From the NCBI GenBank assembly GCA_002849045.2, contig NCRO01000218.1, positions 1 to 8,461 of the forward strand: a DNA stretch of 8,461 nt, in the 5' to 3' direction. A program made the translations under genes and the position numbers. The DNA comes from Candidatus Sediminicultor secundus (GTDB taxonomy: Bacteria; Atribacterota; JS1; SB-45; 34-128). Positions within the stretch are counted from its first letter, which is position 1; each line of letters opens with the position of its first letter. Of the stretch, positions 1 through 5,562 are shown piece by piece. The notes under the pieces are model-generated. The model made no database searches and was not told where the DNA came from. It saw nothing but the letters and a program-made list of their open reading frames with translations.

Positions 1-5
1 TACAG

Positions 6-200
6 CGAAAAGCGCAAAACCATAATTTAAAATTAAAAAACTTTTTTTCTCAATTTTCAATTTTAAGTTATAGTTTTCGCTTCTTTATCTTTTTATGTTT
101 GTTATATAGTATACGAGATAAGAAGGATGCAACTCAATAGATAGAATAATATATTTAAATTTTAAATTTTGAGCTATGGCTTTACGTTTTGCGCTTTTCG
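6..200. repeat. Three diverged copies of an AT-rich repeat ending in TTTTGCGCTTTTCG
   Basis: Positions 6-19 (CGAAAAGCGCAAAA) are the exact reverse complement of 187-200. Reading the first copy on the minus strand (34 to 6) gives AATTTTAAATTATGG followed by TTTTGCGCTTTTCG. A second copy on the plus strand at 59-82 reads AATTTTAAGTTATAG then TTTTCGCTT. A third at 165-200 reads AATTTTGAGCTATGG, then a short insert, then TTTTGCGCTTTTCG. The three copies are thus related, one inverted and two direct, within 200 bp. This looks like a non-coding dispersed repeat family rather than an insertion sequence, since no transposase reading frame is present. The family assignment is inference. Confidence 0.6.
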
Positions 201-232
201 ATTTTCGTTTTATTACTATTCACTACACTAAT

Positions 233-260
233 TAGGAATTACGGAAAAAGGAAATTCCTA
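233..260. repeat. 8-bp inverted repeat with a 12-nt loop
   Basis: TAGGAATT at 233-240 pairs with AATTCCTA at 253-260 around a purine-rich loop. It lies in the gene-free spacer with no adjacent gene start, so a role as operator or RNA hairpin cannot be assigned. With arms this short and AT-rich, chance is possible. Confidence 0.35.
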
Positions 261-311
261 TACAATTAAATTATTTTTTCCATACGTATTAATTTTATAG
301 TATTTCTCTTG

Positions 312-352
312 ATAAAACAAATAATAAATGACAAATGACCGTCACTTGTCAT
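312..352 (-). terminator. Palindrome and T-rich tail after the radical SAM gene (probable terminator)
   Basis: On the minus strand a hairpin begins 1 nt after the TGA stop codon of the radical SAM gene. ATGACAAGTGAC is followed by a central base and then GTCATTTGTCAT, with 11 of 12 positions pairing. Downstream lies an interrupted T-rich run (TTATTATTTGTTTT). The position is right for an intrinsic terminator, but the stem is only moderately GC-rich and the T run is broken. The near-perfect symmetry could also suit a dimeric DNA-binding protein. Confidence 0.5.
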
Positions 353-353
353 C

Positions 354-1172
354 TCAAGCATCTTTCCTCTTATGATGGAAATAGATTTTATAAATAACCT
401 TGTTCTTTTTACAGAATTCTATTATTTTATTTTCCTCAATATTCCAGTAATTGCTATTTTTTGAGTAGATTTTTTTGTATTTTTCAACAAGTTCCGGTTT
501 GTTTTTTCGTAAAAAATTAAATATTTCGCCTTTGATTGAGGGGTAAAGATTTAGGTTTTCAAACCAATATTCATCCACGAAAGATTTAGTTTTGTTTATC
601 ATTTTTACCCAATCCGTTATTTGTGGAAAGATCGGAGAGATAAAAAGAGCTGTGGGAATTTTCGCTTTATGCAGCTCTTTCAAAGAATTTATTTTTTGTT
701 TCGCTGGAGATGATAGAAGCTCTACTTGTTTCCTTAGTTTTTCGTCTGTAATCGAAAAAGAAAGAGCTACCATACAATTTTTAAATTGTTTAAATAAATC
801 AATATCTCTAACTACCAAATCAGACTTGGTAATCAAATCTAAATTTGGTTGAAGTGGTATAAGTCTTTCAAGAATTTTTCTGGTGATTTTATATTTCCTC
901 TCAATTGGTTGATAGGGATCGGTAACAGAACTAATTGTTATAGATTTTTCCCTATATTTATTTGTACCTTCTGGAATCAAATCGGGGGCATTAATCTTTA
1001 TGTCAATAAAAGAACCCCACGGTTCGGTATGACCGGTAAATCTTTTCATAAATCTTGCATAACAATATTTACAGCCATGCATACATCCAATATAAGGGTT
1101 TATAACAAAATCTCCGTCCGGTAGATTTGATTTTACAATGATTGATTTTGTCTTAATTTCTTTAATTTTCAT
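354..1172 (-). CDS. Radical SAM protein, spore photoproduct lyase-like (SplB/COG1533) group
   Basis: About 272 residues. The radical SAM signature is Cys30-x3-Cys34-x2-Cys37 (GCMHGCKYCYA), which binds the 4Fe-4S cluster that cleaves S-adenosylmethionine. It is followed by the group's typical VTDPYQPIE stretch near 83-91 and TKSDLVVRD near 115-123, a pattern seen in the stand-alone SplB-like family. The protein is shorter than true spore photoproduct lyases, and I see no lyase-specific residues, so DNA repair should not be assumed; the substrate is unknown. The frame opens GTG-ATG (1175 and 1172). I chose the ATG because the only Shine-Dalgarno-like bases (GGTG) sit 8 nt before it; the GTG would add one residue. 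The gene is probably a single transcription unit, with a candidate promoter at 1198-1226 and a hairpin immediately after the stop. Confidence 0.85.
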   Translation of the reverse strand: MKIKEIKTKSIIVKSNLPDGDFVINPYIGCMHGCKYCYARFMKRFTGHTEPWGSFIDIKINAPDLIPEGTNKYREKSITISSVTDPYQPIERKYKITRKILERLIPLQPNLDLITKSDLVVRDIDLFKQFKNCMVALSFSITDEKLRKQVELLSSPAKQKINSLKELHKAKIPTALFISPIFPQITDWVKMINKTKSFVDEYWFENLNLYPSIKGEIFNFLRKNKPELVEKYKKIYSKNSNYWNIEENKIIEFCKKNKVIYKIYFHHKRKDA

Positions 1173-1197
1173 CACATCTACACCATTTCAGATTTAT

Positions 1198-1226
1198 CAT
1201 ATAAAGCTTCTTAAAAGTAGGTACAA
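1198..1226 (-). promoter_or_regulatory. Candidate sigma70 promoter for the radical SAM gene
   Basis: On the minus strand TTGTAC (1226-1221) is followed after 16 nt by TTATAT (1204-1199), or after 17 nt by TATATG. The -10 ends about 25 nt before the start codon, a plausible leader length. Both hexamers deviate from consensus and the background is AT-rich, so this is tentative. Confidence 0.35.
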
Positions 1227-1245
1227 AGTTTTAAAAAACCTCTTT

Positions 1246-1254
1246 GGGGGGGGG
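1246..1254. other. Run of nine G in an AT-rich spacer
   Basis: Nine consecutive G residues stand between the cyclase and radical SAM genes. No reading frame crosses them, so the run length does not affect any protein call. Such tracts slip during replication and are prone to length error in sequencing. Confidence 0.6.
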
Positions 1255-1291
1255 ACTTATTGATATTCAGAGTAAATGAGGGGAGAGTATT

Positions 1292-3148
1292 TCACTTTTT
1301 CCTTTTGAAATTTTTCTTTTTCTCTTCATACATCTTATTATCAGCTATCTGAATTAATTCATCCATAGATTGGGGATTATCAGGATCATAACAAGAAATA
1401 CCAATACTAAAACTTATTTTGTAGGGTTTCTTAATAGTTTGGTTTAACTTAATTAAGTTCTTATTAAAACGTTCTTTAATTATAGACAGATCTTTTTGGG
1501 AACTATCCGGGAAGATTAGTAAGAATTCATCCCCTCCCATCCGGCAGATGATATCGATCTCTCTTAAGGTAGATTTAAATAGTTTAACTATCTGAATTAA
1601 AACCTTATCCCCTTCTTCATGGCCAAAGGAATCATTAATTTGCTTAAAATTATCTATATCAATATAGGCTAACAATGATGAAGTTTTTCTTCTTCGGGCA
1701 AATTTAAGTTCCCGTTCCAGTAGGGATAAGCCATATCCTCTATTACAAGCACCGGTTAAACTATCAAAGTGTGCTAATTTTTCCATCTCTTCTTCCATTT
1801 GCTTTCTCTGTATAGCAGTGGCAATCTGGGAAGAGACAAATTCCATAAGTTGAATATCTTTTTTAGAAAAAAGATGGGGGCTAATATATCCTTGAATCAC
1901 CATAGCTCCTATTATTTTATTTTTTATCGTTAAAGGAACCCCTAACCAGTGAATGTCGGCAGTTACTATACCCACAAATTCTAATTTTATATCTCCTTCA
2001 ACCGCCATTTTCTCAATCTGTTTTAGATTGACCAGGAGAGATTGACCAGATCTTATAATATAGGCAGTTAAATTATTTGCCCGGCTTAACCTGCGAGTAG
2101 GGAAATCATTGTCTTTTTCATCTCTATGATAAGGGAAAGACATTTCGTCTTTTTCGACATCAACTAAAGCAATAAAAAAATTAGTTGCATCTATGATATT
2201 ATTTAATTCTTGATGAATTAGAGGGTAGAGCTGTTTAAGGGATATGTCGGAATTTGCAGCTTTAGAGATATTATATAAGACTGTATTTAACTGTTCACTC
2301 TGCTTCCGTTCAGTGATATCTTTATATAAAACGACGGTTCCTTGAGGTTTTTTATCAATCATAACCGGGCCTGCAGATATAATTACGGGAAGTAAGGTCC
2401 CGTCTTTCTTCTTTCTAATAGTCTCATACTCCAAAAAGTCTTCCAACATTTTTTGGGTGAGCCTCTTTCCTTCCTTTATCCTATCTTCAGGATGAATCAT
2501 CCCTTCATCGATATTTCTACCTCTAATCTCTTTTAAGGTATAACCAAAAATTTTGGTAAAGTGGGAATTTACATTTATGATGTTGCCTTCTTTATCAATA
2601 TACAAAGCAGCTTCAGGACTACTTGCAAAGAGACTGGCAAACATCTTTCTTGCTTTTTCGAGTTTTTTTTCAGCTTTTTTGCGCTTGGTGATATCACGAA
2701 TATAAGCTATAAGTCTGGGTTTTCCTCTGATGTTGACAAGTTTAGTGGCAATTTCCGTGGGAAAGAGGGTGCCGTCTTTCTTTTTATTTATACGGGGAAC
2801 AAAAATACCACCAGTAGTCTCCTCTTCGGTAATCACTTTAGGCAGTATTTTTGCAAACTCTTCGGGAACCAAATCAGCTATAGTTAAGCCGATCATCTCT
2901 TCTTTGGTGCAACCAAACATTTTTGCCCCGGCAGTATTACATTCAAGTATACGACCTTCCGTTGTCTCTAAGAAAATAGCATCAGTAGCCATTTCTACCA
3001 GAATTCGATATTTTTCCTCACTCCCCCGCAGGAACTCTTCCACCTGTTGGCACCCAACTGCTGATTTTTCCAATTCGGCAATTCTCTGGCTCAATTTCAC
3101 CAATTTATTTGTTAACTGCTCTTTAGTTATATTTTTCTCTTTCGTCAA
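1292..3148 (-). CDS. PAS-PAS-GAF-GGDEF diguanylate cyclase
   Basis: A soluble 618-residue sensor that makes cyclic di-GMP from two GTP. Order: coiled coil about 5-45, PAS about 45-155, PAS about 166-280 (each ending in a DIT-E/K-R-K linker), GAF about 285-448, GGDEF domain about 455-615. The catalytic loop GGDEF is intact at 538-542. The metal/GTP segment IDIDNFKQIND is at 496-506. The inhibitory I-site RxxD (529-532) lies exactly five residues before GGDEF, so an active, product-inhibited enzyme is expected. There is no membrane helix or signal peptide, pointing to a cytosolic signal such as a redox state or small ligand. The start is TTG: the frame closes 12 codons upstream without an ATG, and GGAG sits 7 nt before the TTG. 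A strong promoter lies just upstream at 3199-3227. Its target receptor is not in the window. Confidence 0.92.
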   Translation of the reverse strand: MTKEKNITKEQLTNKLVKLSQRIAELEKSAVGCQQVEEFLRGSEEKYRILVEMATDAIFLETTEGRILECNTAGAKMFGCTKEEMIGLTIADLVPEEFAKILPKVITEEETTGGIFVPRINKKKDGTLFPTEIATKLVNIRGKPRLIAYIRDITKRKKAEKKLEKARKMFASLFASSPEAALYIDKEGNIINVNSHFTKIFGYTLKEIRGRNIDEGMIHPEDRIKEGKRLTQKMLEDFLEYETIRKKKDGTLLPVIISAGPVMIDKKPQGTVVLYKDITERKQSEQLNTVLYNISKAANSDISLKQLYPLIHQELNNIIDATNFFIALVDVEKDEMSFPYHRDEKDNDFPTRRLSRANNLTAYIIRSGQSLLVNLKQIEKMAVEGDIKLEFVGIVTADIHWLGVPLTIKNKIIGAMVIQGYISPHLFSKKDIQLMEFVSSQIATAIQRKQMEEEMEKLAHFDSLTGACNRGYGLSLLERELKFARRRKTSSLLAYIDIDNFKQINDSFGHEEGDKVLIQIVKLFKSTLREIDIICRMGGDEFLLIFPDSSQKDLSIIKERFNKNLIKLNQTIKKPYKISFSIGISCYDPDNPQSMDELIQIADNKMYEEKKKNFKRKK

Positions 3149-3150
3149 TG

Positions 3151-3159
3151 CTCTTCTCC
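3151..3159 (-). promoter_or_regulatory. Ribosome binding site supporting the TTG start of the cyclase
   Basis: GGAGAAGAG on the minus strand ends 2 nt before the TTG codon, placing the GGAG core at a 7-nt spacing. It decides the start because no in-frame ATG or GTG with a better site exists between the upstream TAA at 3187-3185 and this codon. Confidence 0.65.
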
Positions 3160-3198
3160 AAGATATATTTTTAGGGTTTAGACCTTAACATCAAACAT

Positions 3199-3227
3199 AT
3201 TATACAATATTTGAGGGTTGATCTCAA
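3199..3227 (-). promoter_or_regulatory. Strong sigma70-type promoter of the cyclase gene
   Basis: On the minus strand TTGAGA (3227-3222) and a perfect TATAAT (3204-3199) are separated by exactly 17 nt. The predicted transcript starts about 40-45 nt before the TTG start codon. The consensus -10, ideal spacing and position directly ahead of the gene make this the best-supported promoter in the window. It suggests the cyclase is transcribed independently of the upstream hydrolase gene. Confidence 0.7.
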
Positions 3228-3248
3228 CATTTGTCATACACATTTGAC
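3211..3248. promoter_or_regulatory. Candidate operator elements at the -35 of the cyclase promoter
   Basis: Two nested palindromes overlap the -35: TTGAG(3211-3215)/CTCAA(3223-3227), and GTTGA(3217-3221)/TCAAC(3224-3228). Immediately upstream on the minus strand lie two direct repeats, GTCAAATG (3248-3241) and GACAAATG (3235-3228), 13 bp apart and abutting the -35. The geometry suits a repressor over the -35 or an activator just upstream. No regulator gene is present to assign, so function is inference. Confidence 0.4.
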
Positions 3249-3268
3249 CTAGCTACCTCCACCTATCG

Positions 3269-3297
3269 TTTTAATAAATCAAAGGTGTTTATTAAAA
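3269..3297 (-). repeat. Perfect 10-bp inverted repeat spanning the stop codon of the hydrolase gene
   Basis: TTTTAATAAA (3269-3278) and TTTATTAAAA (3288-3297) are exact reverse complements around a 9-nt loop. The TGA stop of the membrane-anchored hydrolase (3281-3279) lies inside the loop. All stem pairs are A-T and no T run follows on the minus strand, so it is not a classic intrinsic terminator. An mRNA 3'-end structure is possible. Confidence 0.5.
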
Positions 3298-4310
3298 AAT
3301 TCAAGCTGATCTCTTACGCTTTTTTCAAAGTTTTCTCCAGTATAGATATCAAAGTGACCGATGGGATAGTGTTTTACTTCTGCATATTTCTCCAATTCTT
3401 TGGCGATTTTGTTGCTTATTGGAGCTAAGCTGTCATGATCACATATCTGAATCAGGATTGGGCATTGTACGTTCCGTAGGTGTTCGACCGGCTTGAATCC
3501 GTGTGACCGCAGAATGACACGAGCACAGACTTCGTTAATAAAATTCTCCGATGCAAGTTTACTGTAACCATCATAAGCATCCGAAATGGGGAAAAAAGCC
3601 ATACTTCCAGGTTTCCCTACGATAGGTATTTTATGAGGTGAAAGACCTAAGCGAAACCTCATCATATCACGTTGTCCGTGAACAAACAGACGGAGAATGT
3701 ACCCGATGCCTAATTTTTTTAAAAACATCTCTCCTGAGGCATGAGGATCCAGTCCAGGACATTGCGCACATACACAGGCAATATTTTTATCTTTTGCAGC
3801 GATTACCATACCATATCCACCGCTTGCAGAAGTGCCCCACAGAGCAATTCTTGCCGGATTAATCTCCTTTAGACTCCGAGCATATTCGATCGCTGCTGTA
3901 AAATCTTCCAGTTGGTAGGGAATCAAAATCAGCTGTCGTGGTTCCCCCTCGCTTTCACCAAAATGCCGGTAATCAAATGCCAGCACAGCAAATCCGGCTT
4001 CCTGATATCGAAGAGCATAAGTTTCCATGATCATATCCTTAGTTCCCCCAAAACCATGTCCCATAATTATACAGGGAACGGGAGCCGATAGATCCTCAGG
4101 CAGATACAACCAGGCGCTTATTGACGTTCCTTTAACTTTAAAAGTCACATCTTTTCTTGACTGGGGTGGTTTTGTGTCCACCTTCTTGAGCAGTTGTTTC
4201 GTCTTTTCCAGGGGTTGTTCTGGTACAGTAAAGCCAGGTGCAAATGTCACAATTAATAAGTAAAGGGCAAATATCCCAATAATAATGCCAATGACTTGAA
4301 GAATAATCAT
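3279..4310 (-). CDS. Membrane-anchored alpha/beta hydrolase (dienelactone hydrolase / S15 peptidase-like)
   Basis: 343 residues. An N-terminal hydrophobic helix (about 1-24) without a clear cleavage site suggests a membrane anchor with the catalytic domain outside the cytoplasm. The hydrolase fold follows: the oxyanion segment GHGFGG is at 84-89, the nucleophile elbow GTSASGG puts Ser at 161, the acid is probably Asp293 in CDHDSLAP, and the base is His319 in IGHFD. The elbow ends in Ser instead of the usual fifth-position Gly (G-T-S-A-S). The triad looks complete, so an active esterase, lipase or peptidase is expected; the substrate cannot be read. The ATG start is backed by AAAGGAGG 7 nt upstream. 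Sampled lines of this gene are about 48-50% GC against about 25% to 43% in sampled lines of other genes, which may indicate recent acquisition. Confidence 0.87.
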   Translation of the reverse strand: MIILQVIGIIIGIFALYLLIVTFAPGFTVPEQPLEKTKQLLKKVDTKPPQSRKDVTFKVKGTSISAWLYLPEDLSAPVPCIIMGHGFGGTKDMIMETYALRYQEAGFAVLAFDYRHFGESEGEPRQLILIPYQLEDFTAAIEYARSLKEINPARIALWGTSASGGYGMVIAAKDKNIACVCAQCPGLDPHASGEMFLKKLGIGYILRLFVHGQRDMMRFRLGLSPHKIPIVGKPGSMAFFPISDAYDGYSKLASENFINEVCARVILRSHGFKPVEHLRNVQCPILIQICDHDSLAPISNKIAKELEKYAEVKHYPIGHFDIYTGENFEKSVRDQLEFFNKHL

Positions 4311-4317
4311 CTCTTCT

Positions 4318-4325
4318 CCTCCTTT
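4318..4325 (-). promoter_or_regulatory. Near-ideal Shine-Dalgarno site of the membrane-anchored hydrolase
   Basis: AAAGGAGG on the minus strand stands 7 nt before the ATG at 4310. This is the strongest ribosome binding site in the window and fixes the start so that the N-terminal membrane helix is included. Confidence 0.7.
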
Positions 4326-4386
4326 ATGGTTTATACAAATACAATATCAGAAAATAAAAACAAAATAAAGAATCCTTCTTCCTCTT

Positions 4387-4470
4387 GCACGGCCTCAAGG
4401 CAACTCCGCTCCTACAGTTTATCGATCTTCTTTCTCTCGTCTGGGGTCAGGCTTCACAACTTCATATTTT
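4387..4470. repeat. GC-richer insert resembling dispersed intergenic repeat sequence
   Basis: Within an AT-rich 214-bp spacer lie two GC-richer blocks. On the minus strand one reads CTGTAGGAGCGGAGTTGCC then TTGAGGCCGTGC (4417-4387), containing a small GCCT-CA-AGGC hairpin. The other reads AAGCCTGACCCCAG (4454-4441), followed upstream by ATATGAAGTTGTG. Phrases like these occur in dispersed repeats near Y1-type (REP-associated) transposases in several bacterial groups, as I recall, but no transposase is here. The rest of 4311-4524 is featureless AT-rich sequence. Confidence 0.35.
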
Positions 4471-4524
4471 TATTAATCTCCGTACTCGATTTGATTATGA
4501 AATCATTTTCCTTATATTAATTAT

Positions 4525-5511
4525 TTAACTCTTCGAAATAAATTCAATTGCCTTTGGCAATATTTCATTAAAATTATCCGGATAATCATGGTCTAAGCCT
4601 TTAAAGATATTTAATTTATAGGAAATTTTTTTAATATTTAATAAATCGGCTAATTTTCTTGTACACTCATAGCAATCATCATCTTTATCACCGCAAACAA
4701 CATAACCCTTTATTCTCTTTTCCCTTATTTTATCTAATAAAAGCGCCCATTCATCAATTTCAGGTAACCACGGAGCAACAAGTATAAATCCTTTTACCTG
4801 AATTATGCCTTTTAGAATTGAGTATAAGGCAACTCTCCCCCCTGCGGAAAATCCACCGATAATAATATTATCAGAATCAACATTATATTTTTCTAAAATA
4901 CTTTCATAATGTTCCTTCAGCTCTCGTGAACCTTTTTCAATATCCTTCCACTCATAACCTTCCGAAAACTGAATTTGAGAGGACTGTGGTAAGGCTAATA
5001 GGTAATTTTTATCTATGCAAGAACTCCAATAGTCTTCTGTTATCTCAATATTTTCCTGGTCACCATGTAGGGCAATAATCAAGGGATGCTGATATTGTTC
5101 ATTCATCTTAACTGGCACAATTATTTTTAAATCGGGTTTCTCGTTTTTTTTGGCTTCTGATTCCCTTTTTTTACATATATCTAATATTTCTGCAAATTCT
5201 TTATATTTATTAAGTGACTTTAAATCTTCATCTTCAATTAAGTATTTATGTTGATACCAAAATCCTTTTTCTACTATCGCCTCTCTCATTATCTGTAGTG
5301 CAAATTCTTCAAGTCCTGCTTCATTGGCGATTGAATATCGAAAATTGTATATTTGAGCAAGATTTCCTTTTATGCCTTTATAATTCTCGGTTATGAAATT
5401 ATAGGCTTCCAGATGATCACCTTTCATATATATTTCCAATGTTCTGTTTAGTAAGTTTGTATAGGTTATTCTTTTCAAATTTATCTTCTCCTCGTTTCCT
5501 TCTTTAATCAT
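4525..5511 (-). CDS. TPR-like domain fused to an esterase-type alpha/beta hydrolase
   Basis: 328 residues, no signal peptide, probably cytosolic. Residues about 15-115 are helical and resemble tetratricopeptide repeats, ending in a LIEDEDLKSLNKYKEF stretch like the terminal repeat of TPR proteins. Residues about 128-326 form a compact alpha/beta hydrolase of the phospholipase/carboxylesterase type. The oxyanion region is IALHGD (146-151), the nucleophile elbow GGFSAGG gives Ser222, the acid is probably Asp277 in GDKDDDC, and the base is His308 in GLDHDYP. The catalytic triad is complete. The TPR half may bind a protein partner or shape the substrate pocket. It lies 51 nt downstream of the nucleotidyltransferase gene and may be co-transcribed with it. 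GGGAG about 7 nt before the ATG supports the start. The substrate is unknown. Confidence 0.85.
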   Translation of the reverse strand: MIKEGNEEKINLKRITYTNLLNRTLEIYMKGDHLEAYNFITENYKGIKGNLAQIYNFRYSIANEAGLEEFALQIMREAIVEKGFWYQHKYLIEDEDLKSLNKYKEFAEILDICKKRESEAKKNEKPDLKIIVPVKMNEQYQHPLIIALHGDQENIEITEDYWSSCIDKNYLLALPQSSQIQFSEGYEWKDIEKGSRELKEHYESILEKYNVDSDNIIIGGFSAGGRVALYSILKGIIQVKGFILVAPWLPEIDEWALLLDKIREKRIKGYVVCGDKDDDCYECTRKLADLLNIKKISYKLNIFKGLDHDYPDNFNEILPKAIEFISKS

Positions 5512-5562
5512 TCTCTTCTCCCATTATCTTTAAGTTATCCAAGGGTAGCTCACAGCCAGTTA

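Larger units (their letters stand above)
1..353. other. Gene-free AT-rich spacer at the left window edge
   Basis: No coding region is convincing on either strand here. The stretch contains the repeat copies up to about 207, a small inverted repeat at 233-260, and the palindrome at 328-352 that follows the radical SAM gene. The rest is low-complexity A/T-rich sequence. I found no tRNA cloverleaf, CRISPR-type spacing or clear promoter serving a gene to the left. Confidence 0.6.

Noticed and set aside
1..353. CRISPR array or phage attachment site in the left spacer
   Set aside because: The repeat copies differ in orientation and length and lack regular spacers. No integrase or tRNA is present.
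592..1124. Two plus-strand frames opposite the radical SAM gene
   Set aside because: They lie antisense to a conserved coding region, lack convincing ribosome sites and resemble no family.
2561..3188. Plus-strand frames of 108 and 152 codons opposite the PAS domains
   Set aside because: These are antisense shadows of conserved PAS domain sequence, Ser/Phe-rich from reading complementary codons.
4027..4520. Plus-strand frames of 78 and 74 codons, one opposite the hydrolase and one in the spacer
   Set aside because: The first is antisense to the catalytic region. The second crosses the repeat-like insert and has no Shine-Dalgarno site or recognisable motif.
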